Shown here: one piece after another, positions 30,817 to 40,260 of the stretch
Position numbering within the stretch: the first letter of the stretch is position 1
How the letters are laid out: the number at the start of each line of letters is the position of its first letter
NCBI RefSeq assembly: GCF_010726085.1
Contig: NZ_AP022560.1
Location: 3,720,001-3,784,000, forward strand
Reading direction: 5' to 3'
DNA from: Mycolicibacterium moriokaense
GTDB taxonomy: Bacteria > Actinomycetota > Actinomycetes > Mycobacteriales > Mycobacteriaceae
DNA length: 64,000 nucleotides
Position numbers and translations under genes: made by a program
Notes under the pieces: model-generated
The model's input: only the letters and a program-made list of their open reading frames with translations
Database searches by the model: none
Told to the model about the DNA's origin: nothing

Positions 30817-31737
30817 ATGACTCGCCTCGTCGTCGTGACCACTGGCGGCACCATCGCCACTAGCACCGACGACCACGGGGTGAAGCGCCCGACCCGCACC
30901 GGAGCCGACCTGGTGGCCGGGCTCGACGTGCAGGTCGTCGACCTGATGGCGGTGGACAGTTCGATGCTGACGCCCGCCGACTGGGATCGGATCGGCGCGG
31001 CGGTCGGCGAGTTGCGCGACGCCGACGGCGTGGTGATCACCCACGGCACCGACACCATGGAGGAAACCGCGCTGTGGCTGGAGCTCACGTACGACGGACC
31101 GATGCCCGTCGTGCTCACCGGTGCCCAGCGCGGCGCCGACGCGCCCGATGCCGACGGGCCCCGAAATCTGCGCGACGCGCTGACGGTGGCGGCGAGCCCG
31201 CAGGCCCACGGGCTCGGAGTGCTCGTCAGTTTCGCAGGCACGGTGTGGCAACCGCTCGGTCTGCACAAGGTCGCGACGGACGACCTACAGAGCTTCAGCG
31301 GTGTCGCGGTCGGGTCGGTGGCGGAGACGTTCACGTCATACGCGCCGAAGGATCGCGCGCTTCTGGCGGCAGGCCCGGCGGCCGACGCGCCACGGGTCGA
31401 CACCGTCGCGGTGTATCCGGGCAGCGATACCGCGGCCATGGATGCCTGCGTGGCCGCCGGTGCGCGGGGTCTGGTGCTCGAGGCGCTGGGGTCCGGCAAC
31501 GCGGGCGCGGCGGTGATCGACGGTGTGCGGCGGCACTGCCGAAACGGCGTGACGGTGGCGGTGTCGACGCGGGTGCCGGGCGGACGGGTCAGTCCCGGCT
31601 ACGGTCCCGGTCGCGAACTCGCCGATGCCGGAGCGGTTTTCGTGCCGCGGCTGCGTCCGCCGCAGGCCCGAGTCCTGCTGATGGCCACGCTGGCGGCCGG
31701 AGCACCGGTCGGCGACGTGCTCGCACGCTGGGGCTGA
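30817..31737 (+). CDS. ansA: L-asparaginase AnsA
   Basis: AnsA hydrolyses asparagine to aspartate and ammonia and serves nitrogen assimilation and acid resistance in mycobacteria. The 306-residue cytosolic-type protein has both signature sequences: TTGGTIATS with nucleophile T12, and THGTDTMEE with T78 and D79. No signal peptide is present. ATG 30817 follows a short divergent gap from lspA. It is convergent with dinX, 14 bases between the stops. Confidence 0.94.
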   Translation: MTRLVVVTTGGTIATSTDDHGVKRPTRTGADLVAGLDVQVVDLMAVDSSMLTPADWDRIGAAVGELRDADGVVITHGTDTMEETALWLELTYDGPMPVVLTGAQRGADAPDADGPRNLRDALTVAASPQAHGLGVLVSFAGTVWQPLGLHKVATDDLQSFSGVAVGSVAETFTSYAPKDRALLAAGPAADAPRVDTVAVYPGSDTAAMDACVAAGARGLVLEALGSGNAGAAVIDGVRRHCRNGVTVAVSTRVPGGRVSPGYGPGRELADAGAVFVPRLRPPQARVLLMATLAAGAPVGDVLARWG

Positions 31738-31751
31738 GACCTTGCCGTCGG

Positions 31752-33107
31752 CTAGTTCTGGCGGCTGAGCTCCTCGACGAAGGCCGGCCAGTCAAGGCTG
31801 TCGACGGGGTTGGCGCGGACGACGTCGGGATCGTCCTGCGGAAGTGTGCGCACCGGCCCCGGCCCGGTGCTGCGCGTCTCGAAACGCACGGTCATCACGC
31901 CATGGCCGGCACCCTGAATCCATCCGTGCCCGTAGGTGGCGTGGGCGACGTCGTCGCCGACGCGCCAAGCAGGCGGTGTCGCGGCGGCCTCCGTCAGCGT
32001 GGGCGGCAGGCCGGTGCTCGACACCTCCTCCGCCACCAGCTCCAGATCTGGGAACAGCGATTCCTGCTGTACCTCGGAGAGACCCGAAAAGCCAACGCCG
32101 ACAAGGCGAATAGGACCGACCTCGATCGGATCCAACAACAGCCGGCGCGCGGTGGCGATCAGGGTGGGCGCATCGGTGGTCGCATACGGCAGGGTGGCCG
32201 ACCGGGTGAGGATGCTCATGTCGGACTTCTTCAGCTTGACGGTGACGGTGCGCGCCCCGCGGCCGTCCTTCTGCAGCCGGGTATGCGCGTGTTCGCCGAT
32301 ACGCGCCGCCGCTTCACGGAGCTGATCGATCGTGGTGAGGTCCTCCGGGAACGTCGATTCGGCGCTGATCTGTTTGGCTGGCGAATTCTCGGTCACCGGC
32401 CGATCGTCGACCCCCCGAGCCAGACGATGCAGTGCCGCGCCGACGGCACCGCCGAGGATGTCGGCGACCTCGGCCTCGCTCAGCGCCGCGAACGCGCCGA
32501 TGGTGTCGACACCGAGCCGGTGCAGCTTCTCCTCGGCCACCGGTCCGATGCCCCACAGCCTGCGCACAGGCAGTCCGCTGAGCAGCGTGCGCTCCTCGCT
32601 GCGGTCCACAACCTGGACGCCGTCGGGTTTGGCGAGGTCCGAGGCGATCTTGGCGACCTGCTTACCCGATCCGGCGCCCACGGATGCGATCAATCCGGTC
32701 TCGTCGAGCACCCGCGCCTTCACCATCCGGCAGAACGCTTCGACGTCGTCGGCCGACGCACCGGCGAGCTCGGCGGGTTCGGCGAACGCCTCGTCGAACG
32801 ACAGTTGTTCCAGTACCGGCACGAAACTGCGCACGGTGTCGAACACCCGGCGACTCGCGACGCCGTAGACGACGCCGCGCGGCGGCAGCACGACGGCCGC
32901 GGCGCCCACCATCCGGCGGGCCTGGTGCATGGGCATCGCGGAGCGGGCGCCGAACACCCTGGACTCGTAGCTGGCGCCCGCGACGACACCGCGGCCGCCA
33001 AGACCGCCGACCAGAACCGGCCGGCCCCGCAGGGTGGGACGGGTCAGCTGCTCGACGGACGCGAAGAATGCGTCCATGTCGAGATGCAGCACCCATCGAC
33101 CGTCCAC
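31752..33107 (-). CDS. dinX: Y-family DNA polymerase IV DinX (DinB1) with C-terminal extension
   Basis: This is an error-prone translesion polymerase. The 451-residue protein has the catalytic motifs LHLDMDAFF (Asp at 10 and 12) and SFDEAF, then the little-finger domain and a beta-clamp motif QESLF at about 348-352. Residues about 378-451 form an extra tail with [15 protein letters not shown] and MTVRFE, which resembles the Tudor-like C domain of UvrD/PcrA helicases. The start is GTG 33107; no in-frame start exists close upstream, and the open frame reaching 33650 overlaps the divergent gene. It corresponds to Rv1537. Confidence 0.92.
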   Translation of the reverse strand: MDGRWVLHLDMDAFFASVEQLTRPTLRGRPVLVGGLGGRGVVAGASYESRVFGARSAMPMHQARRMVGAAAVVLPPRGVVYGVASRRVFDTVRSFVPVLEQLSFDEAFAEPAELAGASADDVEAFCRMVKARVLDETGLIASVGAGSGKQVAKIASDLAKPDGVQVVDRSEERTLLSGLPVRRLWGIGPVAEEKLHRLGVDTIGAFAALSEAEVADILGGAVGAALHRLARGVDDRPVTENSPAKQISAESTFPEDLTTIDQLREAAARIGEHAHTRLQKDGRGARTVTVKLKKSDMSILTRSATLPYATTDAPTLIATARRLLLDPIEVGPIRLVGVGFSGLSEVQQESLFPDLELVAEEVSSTGLPPTLTEAAATPPAWRVGDDVAHATYGHGWIQGAGHGVMTVRFETRSTGPGPVRTLPQDDPDVVRANPVDSLDWPAFVEELSRQN

Positions 33108-33127
33108 ATCCGCCGATGCTATTTCGC

Positions 33128-33140
33128 TAGCCTGACGTGC
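33128..33140 (+). promoter_or_regulatory. Leaderless -10 element for the ferritin-like gene
   Basis: TAGCCT (33128-33133) lies 7 bases before ATG 33141, which predicts a leaderless mRNA and supports that start. It is in the short divergent gap with dinX. Confidence 0.55.
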
Positions 33141-33896
33141 ATGACGCAACCTGTCGGTCGGCTCAGCACCTTCGGCCGATGGGTCGATCACTTCGAGGCG
33201 AACGAAGCCGTGCACGCCGAGGTGGACGCTGCCATCGACTTCGGGGCCGACTGCGTTGTCCCCGACCCCGTGCGGCGTCCGCTGATCAACTCGGTGCGGC
33301 GGTTCCAGCTCGGCGAAAGCGGCGACGGGCGACAGTTGTTGCGCAACGCCGAGCGGGCGGGTGACCCCGAATACGTGCGCGCCATCAGCCTTTTCGTGGC
33401 CGAGGAGCAGCAGCACGCCGCGCTGCTGTTGCGCCTGCTCGGCTACCTCGGCGGCACACTCATGAGCAGGCACTGGTCCGATGCCGTGTTCGTGCGCCTG
33501 CGCCGGCTGATGGGACTGCGCACCGAGTTGATGGTGCTGACCGTCGCCGAGGTCGTCGCGCTGTCGTATTACGGCGGTCTCTCGGCAGCCGGTCCCGACC
33601 CGGTCACCCGCGCGGTGGCAGCGCGCATCGTCGACGACGAACACGCCCACGTGCGGTTTCAGCGGGACCGGCTGAGTGAAGGGTTCGCCGATTCACCGGC
33701 GCCGTTGCGCGCGCTTGCCCTCGCCCTGTGGTGGGTGGTCGCCGTCGGCGCGACCGTGGTGGTCGCATTCGATCACCGGGGAGTGCTCGACGCGATCGGT
33801 TATCGCCGCACCAGGTTCGTCCGCGACGTGCTCGGCGATTTCGCCCGCCTGGCCGCGGCCGTGATGTCTCGCAGGAGGTGGGCGTCGTGGACGTAG
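33141..33896 (+). CDS. Ferritin-like diiron protein with C-terminal helix
   Basis: The 251-residue mostly helical protein shows two diiron-type motifs: EEQQH near residue 93 and DDEHAH near residue 165. These match a ferritin-like four-helix bundle of the oxygenase or reductase kind. A hydrophobic stretch near residues 193-213 ([19 protein letters not shown]) could be a membrane helix, unusual for simple ferritins. ATG 33141 is supported by a leaderless -10. The following oxidoreductase gene overlaps by 10 bases, so the two are likely to work together. Substrate unknown. Confidence 0.75.
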   Translation: MTQPVGRLSTFGRWVDHFEANEAVHAEVDAAIDFGADCVVPDPVRRPLINSVRRFQLGESGDGRQLLRNAERAGDPEYVRAISLFVAEEQQHAALLLRLLGYLGGTLMSRHWSDAVFVRLRRLMGLRTELMVLTVAEVVALSYYGGLSAAGPDPVTRAVAARIVDDEHAHVRFQRDRLSEGFADSPAPLRALALALWWVVAVGATVVVAFDHRGVLDAIGYRRTRFVRDVLGDFARLAAAVMSRRRWASWT

Positions 33897-34918
33897 TCAC
33901 GTCCCTTCCGGCCAGCATGCACCTGAGCGAGGTGGCCGACGAGGTGCAGCGGATCGAGGACATGGGCTTCGACGGCGTCCACATCTCCGAGACCGTGCGC
34001 GATCCGTTCGCCGTGTGCACGCTCGCGCTGGAGCACACCACGACGCTGGTGGTGCGGACCAGCATGGTCGTCGCATTCGCCCGCAGCCCGATGGTGACCG
34101 CCTATGCCGCGTGGGAGCTGGCACGCTATTCCGGCGGCCGCTTCCAGCTCGGGATCGCCACGCAGGTGCGGGGAAACATCGTCGGACGCTTCTCGATGCC
34201 GTGGAGCGACCCCGCCGCGCAGCTGCGTGACTACGTCGCGGCGTTGCGCGCGATCTTCACCACGTTCGCCGAGGGCGGGAATCTCGACTACCACGGCAGC
34301 CACTACACATTCACGCGGCTGCAGCCGTACTTCAACCCCGGCCCGACCGGTACGGCTCCCCCGCAGATCTGGACCGGCGGCGTCAACCGCAGGATGTGCA
34401 CACTGGCCGGCGCGGTGGCCGACGGTTTCGTCGCCCACACCACCAGTTCGCATCCGGCGGTGCTGCGCGAGTACGTGCTGCCCGCGCTCGCCGCGGGCGC
34501 GGCCAAGGCGGACCGCACAGACGGCGGACCGCACCTGGTGGTGGTGCCGCGGGTGATCGCGGGCCGCGACGAGGCGGCCGTAGCCGCCGCGCGCGACGAC
34601 CTACGCGCCGAACTCGCGTTCCTCTACTCGACGCCGGCCTATCAACGCACGCTCGAGCTGTTCGGGTTGCACGACGTCGCTGCCCGCCTCAGCGAGCACA
34701 CCCGCCGCAAGGAATGGTCCGCGCTGGCCGGTGTGCTCTCCGACGACGTGGTGGACCGCCTCGTTCCGCAGGGCACCTACGCCGAGCTGCCCGACGTGCT
34801 GGCGTCCTGGTACGACGGCGTGTGCGACGGGATCGCACTCGACACACCGCCCAACCCCGACGATGACGACGAGTTCGCCGCGATGATCAGGCGCATCAAG
34901 TCGATACCTTCTCGATAG
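33887..34918 (+). CDS. Luciferase-like (LLM) F420-dependent-type oxidoreductase
   Basis: The 343-residue protein belongs to the luciferase-like monooxygenase superfamily, whose mycobacterial members mostly use coenzyme F420. Family features are the [13 protein letters not shown] segment, the [10 protein letters not shown] glycine loop near residue 88 and the PPQIWTGG motif near 160. The start at GTG 33887 is set by an AGGAGG site (33873-33878) 8 bases upstream; GTG 33878 would lie on top of that site. It overlaps the ferritin-like gene by 10 bases, and its 3' end overlaps ileS by 23 bases on the other strand. The reaction is unknown. Confidence 0.85.
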   Translation: MDVVTSLPASMHLSEVADEVQRIEDMGFDGVHISETVRDPFAVCTLALEHTTTLVVRTSMVVAFARSPMVTAYAAWELARYSGGRFQLGIATQVRGNIVGRFSMPWSDPAAQLRDYVAALRAIFTTFAEGGNLDYHGSHYTFTRLQPYFNPGPTGTAPPQIWTGGVNRRMCTLAGAVADGFVAHTTSSHPAVLREYVLPALAAGAAKADRTDGGPHLVVVPRVIAGRDEAAVAAARDDLRAELAFLYSTPAYQRTLELFGLHDVAARLSEHTRRKEWSALAGVLSDDVVDRLVPQGTYAELPDVLASWYDGVCDGIALDTPPNPDDDDEFAAMIRRIKSIPSR

Positions 34919-37900
34919 CCACGGAAACGCCGTCGCCGATCTCGGTGCCGTTCTCCGGCTCACCGAATTCGAAACTGGTGGCCAGGATTTCGCGCGCGAT
35001 GAGCTCGCTGTGGGCGCGCGCCCAGTCCTGATGAGCGGGCGACACCTTGATCACCACCGAGATGCGGTCTGACACGTCCAGCCCCGTCGACTTCCGCAGC
35101 TCCTGGAGTTCGCGGATGCGGTCCTTCGCCCAGCCCTCGGCCTCCAACTCCTCGGTGACCGTGCCGTCGAGCACCACCAGGCCGGCTCCGTCGGGCAGCG
35201 CGGCCGTGTACTCGGGGTCGGCGGCCACCAGTCGGGAGCTGTACTCGTCGGGCTGCAGCACGGCCGGTCCTGCCGTCAGCGTTCCGTCGGCGTTCACCAC
35301 CGCCTCGCCCGCCTTCACGGCCTTGATGGCGGCCTGTACGTCGCGGCCCAGCCGAGGTCCGGCCACCTTGGCGTTGACGGTCAACTCGAAGCGGCCGTAG
35401 GTGGCGATGTCGTCGGTGAGCTCGACCGCCTTGACGTTCAGCTCATCGGCGATGATGTCGCGGTACGGCTCGAGCCGCCCCGGATCATCAACGGCCACCG
35501 TGAGTTTCGGCAGCGGCAACCGCACCCGCAGCTTCTTGGCCTTGCGCAGCGACGACCCCGCCGAGGCGACCACCCGGACCAGGTCCATGTCGGCCACCAA
35601 CTGCGAATCCTTCGGCAGCAGATCGGCTTCCGGCCAGTCGGTCAGATGCACCGAGCGTTCGCCGGTCACCCCCCGCCAGATGATCTCGGTAACGAGCGGA
35701 AGCAGCGGCGCGGCCAGCCGACACGTCACCTCGAGCACGGTGTGCAGCGTGTCGATGGCGTCGGGATCCTCGTCCCAGAACCGCGAACGCGACCGTCGCA
35801 CATACCAGTTCGTCAACGCGTCGGTGAACTGGCGCAGCTGGTCGCACGCCCCGGAGATGTCACAGACGTCCAGCGACTCGGTGAGGTCGTCACGCAGCTC
35901 GGCGAGCTTGGCCAGGATGTAGCGGTCCAGCACGTGCGTGGAGTCGGTGCGCCATGTCCCCTTCTTCGGCGCGTAGAGCGCCAGGAACGTGTAGGCGTTC
36001 CACAGCGGCAACTGCACCTGGCGGACGCCCTCGCGGATGCCCTGTTCGGTGACGATCAGATTGCCGCCGCGCAGGATCGGCGACGCCATCAGGAACCAGC
36101 GCATCGCATCGGAGCCGTCGCGGTCGAACACCTCGGTGACGTCGGGGTAGTTTCGCAGCGACTTGCTCATCTTCTGGCCGTCGTTGCCCAGCACGATGCC
36201 GTGTGCGACACAGGTTTTGAACGCGGGACGGTCGAACAGCGCGGTGGCCAGGATGTGCATGGTGTAAAACCAGCCGCGGGTCTGGCCGATGTACTCGACG
36301 ATGAAGTCGCCAGGGAAGTGGGTGTCGAACCAATCGGCATTCTCGAACGGATAGTGCACCTGGGCGTAGGGCATCGAACCCGAGTCGAACCACACGTCGA
36401 ACACGTCCTCGATGCGCCGCATCATCGAGCGCCCGGTCGGGTCGTCGGGGTTGGGCCGTGTCAGCTCGTCGATGAACGGCCGGTGCAGATCCGTCGGGCG
36501 CACCCCGAAATCACGCTCCAGCTCGTCGAGACTGCCGTAGACGTCGATGCGCGGATACGCCGGGTCGTCGGATTTCCACACCGGAATCGGACTGCCCCAG
36601 TAGCGGTTTCGCGAGATCGACCAGTCGCGCGCGCCCTGCAGCCACTTGCCGAACTGGCCGTCCTTGACGTGTTCGGGATACCAGGTGATCTCCTGGTTGA
36701 GCTCGACCATGCGGTCACGGAACTCGGAGACCTTGATGAACCACGACGATACGGCCCGGTAGATCAACGGGTTCCGGCACCGCCAGCAGTGCGGGTACGA
36801 GTGTTCGTAGGTCTCGTGGCGCAACAGCACAGCCCCGTTCGCGGCGGCGGCTCGGCCCTGGTTCTTGAGGTCGCGGATGATCTGCGGATTGGCGTCGAAG
36901 ACGTGCTGGCCCGCGTAGTCGGGCACGGTCGCGTCGAACCGGCCCTTCGAGTCGACGGGCGTGACGGCGACGATGTCCGCCGCCGCAGCGGTGGCCATGT
37001 CGTCCTCGCCGTAGGCCGGCGACATGTGCACGATTCCGGTGCCGTCCTCGGTGCTGACGAAGTCGGCGGGCAGCACCCGGAACGAGTTCGGCGCATCCAT
37101 GAAATACGGGAACGGCGGCAGATACTGCACACCGAGCAGAGCGCTGCCGGTGTAGGTGCCGAGGATCGCCGGCTCGTCGCCGAGTTCGCGCGCGTAGGCC
37201 GCCAGCCGGGCCTGCGCCAGCACGTAGCGGTTTCCGTCGGGACCCTGCACCTGTACATAGGTGACGTCGGGGTGCACCGCGACGGCCTGGTTGGACGGCA
37301 GCGTCCACGGCGTCGTCGTCCAGATCAGGAGGTAAGCGCCCGCCAAATCGCCTGTGCTGATCCGGAAACCGACGGTGATCGCGGGATCCTGGCGACTCTG
37401 GTAGACATCGTCGTCCATGCGCAGCTCGTGGGCGGACAGCGGCGTCTCGTCATTCCAGCAGTACGGCAGCACCCGGTTGCCCTCATACGCGAGGCCCTTG
37501 TCCCACAGTTGTTTGAACGCCCAGATCACCGACTCCATGAAGCCGGGATCCAGTGTCTTGTAGTCGTTTTCGAAGTCCACCCAGCGGGCCTGGCGGGTTA
37601 CGTAGGCTCGCCATTCGTTGGTGTACTTGAGCACGGACGCACGACAGGCCTCGTTGAACTTTTCGATGCCCATTTCCTCGATCTGCGCCTTGTCGGTGAT
37701 CGCGAGCTGACGCTGCACCTCGAGTTCGGCGGGCAGGCCGTGGGTGTCCCAGCCGAAACGGCGGTCCACCTTGTAGCCGCGCATGGTGCGGTAGCGCGGC
37801 ACGATGTCCTTGACATAGCCGGTCAGCAGGTGGCCGTAGTGCGGCAGGCCGTTGGCGAACGGCGGACCGTCGTAGAACACGTACTCGGGCGACCCCTCAC

Positions 37901-38012
37901 GCCGCGCGATGCTGGCGCGGAACGTGTCGTCGGACTCCCAGTACGAAAGGACGTCGGCTTCCAGCTCCGGGAAGTTGGGCGCCCCGGCGGCCGGCTTCGG
38001 ATAGGCGGTCAC
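34896..38012 (-). CDS. ileS: Isoleucyl-tRNA synthetase IleS (type 2)
   Basis: IleS charges tRNA-Ile. The 1038-residue protein is the long, eukaryote-like form typical of mycobacteria, the kind generally insensitive to mupirocin. It has the HIGH-type motif HYGH in [15 protein letters not shown], an editing (CP1) domain in the middle third, and KMSKS in [11 protein letters not shown]. Start GTG 38012 stands 3-4 bases after an AGGAGA ribosome-binding site (38021-38016). That site is part of a T-box leader, so translation is expected to respond to uncharged tRNA-Ile. The stop overlaps the convergent LLM gene. Confidence 0.96.
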   Translation of the reverse strand: MTAYPKPAAGAPNFPELEADVLSYWESDDTFRASIARREGSPEYVFYDGPPFANGLPHYGHLLTGYVKDIVPRYRTMRGYKVDRRFGWDTHGLPAELEVQRQLAITDKAQIEEMGIEKFNEACRASVLKYTNEWRAYVTRQARWVDFENDYKTLDPGFMESVIWAFKQLWDKGLAYEGNRVLPYCWNDETPLSAHELRMDDDVYQSRQDPAITVGFRISTGDLAGAYLLIWTTTPWTLPSNQAVAVHPDVTYVQVQGPDGNRYVLAQARLAAYARELGDEPAILGTYTGSALLGVQYLPPFPYFMDAPNSFRVLPADFVSTEDGTGIVHMSPAYGEDDMATAAAADIVAVTPVDSKGRFDATVPDYAGQHVFDANPQIIRDLKNQGRAAAANGAVLLRHETYEHSYPHCWRCRNPLIYRAVSSWFIKVSEFRDRMVELNQEITWYPEHVKDGQFGKWLQGARDWSISRNRYWGSPIPVWKSDDPAYPRIDVYGSLDELERDFGVRPTDLHRPFIDELTRPNPDDPTGRSMMRRIEDVFDVWFDSGSMPYAQVHYPFENADWFDTHFPGDFIVEYIGQTRGWFYTMHILATALFDRPAFKTCVAHGIVLGNDGQKMSKSLRNYPDVTEVFDRDGSDAMRWFLMASPILRGGNLIVTEQGIREGVRQVQLPLWNAYTFLALYAPKKGTWRTDSTHVLDRYILAKLAELRDDLTESLDVCDISGACDQLRQFTDALTNWYVRRSRSRFWDEDPDAIDTLHTVLEVTCRLAAPLLPLVTEIIWRGVTGERSVHLTDWPEADLLPKDSQLVADMDLVRVVASAGSSLRKAKKLRVRLPLPKLTVAVDDPGRLEPYRDIIADELNVKAVELTDDIATYGRFELTVNAKVAGPRLGRDVQAAIKAVKAGEAVVNADGTLTAGPAVLQPDEYSSRLVAADPEYTAALPDGAGLVVLDGTVTEELEAEGWAKDRIRELQELRKSTGLDVSDRISVVIKVSPAHQDWARAHSELIAREILATSFEFGEPENGTEIGDGVSVAIEKVST

Positions 38013-38240
38013 GTGTCTCCTGTGCCCAATCTGCGACCCCCGCCTTCGGAGGCCCCATCACATCTAAGGCACGGGGACGACCTCGCGCGGTGCGCGAACG
38101 CCGCGGTACCACCCCGCTTGCGCACATCGATGACGTACGCCGCTCACTTAGGGCGATGACGGGCCCACCCGTTCGGTTCTACTGAGCTGGAACAGCCGTT
38201 CTTCCGAAGGCTCCCCGGTGATAGCCGGATCAATGCCGTG
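38013..38240 (-). promoter_or_regulatory. ileS T-box riboswitch (translational type)
   Basis: The ileS leader contains the T-box core GGTGGTACCGCGG (38113-38101), which pairs with the uncharged tRNA acceptor end. A short stem formed by CCGG at 38228-38225 and 38218-38215 presents a CTATCA loop with the ATC isoleucine codon (38222-38220), fitting the ultrashort stem I of actinobacterial ileS T-boxes. CCTCC at 38052-38048 could pair with the AGGAGA ribosome-binding site, so regulation is probably at translation. The -10 TAGAAT (38252-38247) predicts a start near 38240. Confidence 0.9.
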
Positions 38241-38293
38241 GCGTCGATTCTAATGACGACTGCAAATCCTGCGAAATGCGCGGTCGTCGGCGC

Positions 38294-38959
38294 TTATACG
38301 GTCGGTAGCGCGTCCGTGGTCATCTCGTAGAGCGCACGCGGGAACTGCTCGGCGAGCTCTTCGACGGTGTAGGGCTCGAACTGGCTCGTGTCGTACCACC
38401 AGTCCACATGCACCTGACCGCCGGTGCGGTACACCCGCATCTCCAGCGCGTGGCCCAGCCCGGGCGGCGTCTCCTGCACCGGCACCGGTACCGCGTCCTC
38501 GGGCACCTCACCGAGGTAGTTGAAATACAGCTCCGACATTCCCTCGGCAGTGCTCTCCTTGGCCGCGGCGAGGACGGCCGAAACGCCCTGCAGCAGCTCG
38601 GTCGCGTCGACCTCCCGACCGCTGACACAGGTCAGGGGCACGGCATCGAGCATGCTGCCGCGCAAGCTGGCGATGTCGACGGCGACGGTGCCCTCACCGA
38701 GCGTCCTGGCGATAGAGCGGGCCAGGGCCGCGAGCAGGATTTCGTCGGCTGCGACGCCCAGCCACTCAGTGGCCCCGTCCAGTTCGGCGGTGAGGTCTTC
38801 GATGTCCGTCGTCGACACCCGCGCCATGCCCGCGGGACGAGAATCATCGACAGTGTCGTAATCGACGATGCGGATCGCAGTAATTGCACGTTCGGAAACA
38901 GCGTCGGAAACAGCCTCGAAAACCTCATTGGCCGTGGTCGGCAACTGGGGAGCAACCAT
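38294..38959 (-). CDS. Orphan C-terminal-half condensation/epimerization-like protein
   Basis: The 221-residue protein resembles only the second half of an NRPS epimerization or 'post-condensation' domain. Matching segments are ILLAALARSIA, the ELYFNYLG motif near residue 145, a HALEMRVYRTGGQVHVDWWYD strand pair, and a final LAEQFPRALYEM helix. The catalytic HHxxxD of condensation domains, which lies in the missing N-terminal half, is absent, so it is probably not a catalyst alone. ATG 38959 is 7 bases after TATCGT (38972-38967), a leaderless promoter. No NRPS gene is nearby. It is divergent from an HTH gene with a perfect palindrome between. Confidence 0.72.
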   Translation of the reverse strand: MVAPQLPTTANEVFEAVSDAVSERAITAIRIVDYDTVDDSRPAGMARVSTTDIEDLTAELDGATEWLGVAADEILLAALARSIARTLGEGTVAVDIASLRGSMLDAVPLTCVSGREVDATELLQGVSAVLAAAKESTAEGMSELYFNYLGEVPEDAVPVPVQETPPGLGHALEMRVYRTGGQVHVDWWYDTSQFEPYTVEELAEQFPRALYEMTTDALPTV

Positions 38960-38981
38960 AATGCCAACGATAGCTCAGGTG

Positions 38982-38995
38982 TCCCAAATTTGGGA
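38982..38995. promoter_or_regulatory. 14-bp perfect palindrome, candidate operator
   Basis: TCCCAAATTTGGGA (38982-38995) is a perfect palindrome in the 137-base gap between the half-condensation gene and the HTH gene. It lies 10 bases upstream of the TATCGT -10 (38972-38967) of the left gene, roughly where a -35 would be. The neighbouring HTH protein is the obvious candidate ligand; this is inference. Confidence 0.6.
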
Positions 38996-39083
38996 TAGTG
39001 GTCCCGAAACTGTGACGCCAGTGTCAATTAAAGCAAAGCTTTCCAGTTTGCGGTTGCCCCTGCCCATTCACCGGAAATTGCTT

Positions 39084-39096
39084 TATCGTAGGTAAG
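39084..39096 (+). promoter_or_regulatory. Leaderless -10 element for the HTH gene
   Basis: TATCGT (39084-39089) stands 7 bases before GTG 39097. The same hexamer is used on the opposite strand for the divergent gene. Confidence 0.55.
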
Positions 39097-39468
39097 GTGC
39101 CCCGAACAGACGAGAACGGCCGACAGCTAAAAGCCCTGCTCGACTACCTCCTGGACGGCGACATCGACGCCAAGGACATCTACGACGCGCTCGGTACATC
39201 GAGCAGCACGTACTACCGGCGTATCAAGGAATCCGACTATCCCGACGCCGAAGAATTGCGCCGGGTAGCCGATCGATTCGGCCTCAGCTACCCCGACCTG
39301 CAGATTCGTTTCGGCCTGATGAGCGAGCAGGAAGTGTGGAGCTACCTCGAGTCCTCACCCTTCGCTCCCACTGCCCTGCGCGAGGCCACCGCCACTCGCA
39401 CCACCCAACGGACGCGCGCTCCGAAGCTGTCCGAGCTCAAACCGCGCAGTGACGCACCGCCGCTGTAG
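39097..39468 (+). CDS. Small helix-turn-helix regulator, mycobacterial family
   Basis: The 123-residue protein has an N-terminal helical DNA-binding domain: LLDYLLDGDIDAKDIYDAL, then GTSSSTYYRRIKE as the probable turn and recognition helix (about 35-47), then EELRRVADRFGLSY. A polar, basic tail (about 90-123) looks disordered. The sequence resembles small HTH proteins often paired with multi-pass membrane proteins in actinobacteria; the regulatory target is unknown. GTG 39097 is supported by a -10 TATCGT 7 bases upstream. The membrane gene follows 43 bases downstream with its own possible promoter. Confidence 0.8.
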   Translation: MPRTDENGRQLKALLDYLLDGDIDAKDIYDALGTSSSTYYRRIKESDYPDAEELRRVADRFGLSYPDLQIRFGLMSEQEVWSYLESSPFAPTALREATATRTTQRTRAPKLSELKPRSDAPPL

Positions 39469-39471
39469 CCC

Positions 39472-39477
39472 TATACT
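39472..39477 (+). promoter_or_regulatory. Possible own promoter for the membrane gene
   Basis: TATACT (39472-39477) begins 3 bases after the HTH stop and predicts a start near 39484 with a leader of about 28 bases before ATG 39512. The pair could therefore be transcribed separately as well as together. Confidence 0.45.
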
Positions 39478-39511
39478 TTGCTGAGTACATTGCGGCTCGA
39501 AAGCGACAATT

Positions 39512-40249
39512 ATGGCTCTCACTTCTCTGATCGCGATAACGCTTTGCTGTATCGCATGGAGCCTGTGGATTAGGCGCGTCACGTGGTCGTCGCGTTGGGA
39601 GTTCGCGGCAACGTTGAACATCGCGTTGCAGGGCGGCGCCGTACTGCTCATGTCGCCATGGGCCTCGGAAACGCTCGGCGTCTTTCTGCATTCCCTGACC
39701 GGTAAATGGAACCTCGAGGACTATATCGGTCACGACCTCTACATCGTCGCCGCGTCCGCGGTGGTCTACAACGCTCTCGGCCGGCTGCAGCAGGACCACG
39801 ATCTGCGGCTGTCGTTCAAGCAGTACGTCGAGTACCCCGCCACGCTGTGCATACCGCTGCTCCTTGTCGCGTTCAGCCTGGGCAACGGCGCCAAGATCTA
39901 TAAGGCCGACTTCTTCCAGGTGCCTACCGACTTCTGGCTGAACATCTACTGGCTGTTGCTGTGCGGCACGCTCATCTACCTGCTGGGCTACGGCTCCCGT
40001 GCACTGCTCGTGCTGCGCCAGGATCCGCGCTCCCGCAAGGTCGCCAACATCTACCTGGTCTCGTCGGCCGCAGGCGTCGCCGCCTGTCTGACCCGGCTGG
40101 CCACCGCCTTCATCCCGCAGCTCCAGGCGCTGGACGCCGGCTCCACGCTGGTGTGGGTGTTCGCGTGCATGTGCGGCGCCGGCTTCGCCATCACCTCGGC
40201 GGAATCGTGGCGCAAGAAGACCAGGTGGTTCTCGACAGCCGACCGCTGA
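39512..40249 (+). CDS. Seven-helix membrane protein paired with the HTH regulator
   Basis: The 245-residue protein is mostly membrane-embedded with about seven hydrophobic segments: near residues 3-19, 32-52, 73-90, 107-126, 146-168, 185-205 and 214-232. Polar loops include FKQYVEYP and the basic RQDPRSRK. The layout recalls the shorter relatives of the MAB_1171c-type putative membrane proteins that sit beside HTH genes in actinobacteria; the resemblance is modest. It may act as a sensor or partner for the HTH protein, which is inference. Convergent with lipL, 11 bases between stops. Confidence 0.72.
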   Translation: MALTSLIAITLCCIAWSLWIRRVTWSSRWEFAATLNIALQGGAVLLMSPWASETLGVFLHSLTGKWNLEDYIGHDLYIVAASAVVYNALGRLQQDHDLRLSFKQYVEYPATLCIPLLLVAFSLGNGAKIYKADFFQVPTDFWLNIYWLLLCGTLIYLLGYGSRALLVLRQDPRSRKVANIYLVSSAAGVAACLTRLATAFIPQLQALDAGSTLVWVFACMCGAGFAITSAESWRKKTRWFSTADR

Positions 40250-40260
40250 ACTCAACCCGC

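Noticed and set aside
30775..31266. N-terminal extension of lspA
   Set aside because: It overlaps ansA on the other strand; LspA length fits GTG 30774.
31074..33140. Long upstream extension of the ferritin-like frame
   Set aside because: It crosses ansA and lies antisense to dinX. Only 33141 onward resembles a protein family, and it has its own -10.
33108..33650. N-terminal extension of dinX
   Set aside because: It is antisense to the ferritin-like gene and the polymerase motif starts right after GTG 33107.
38101..38113. Possible tRNA-like element near the ileS start
   Set aside because: The sequence is the conserved T-box core; no cloverleaf with TTC loop can be drawn.
35646..38159. 837-codon plus-strand open frame opposite ileS
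   Set aside because: A shadow of a long GC-rich gene; no recognisable motifs, and it would read through the T-box leader.
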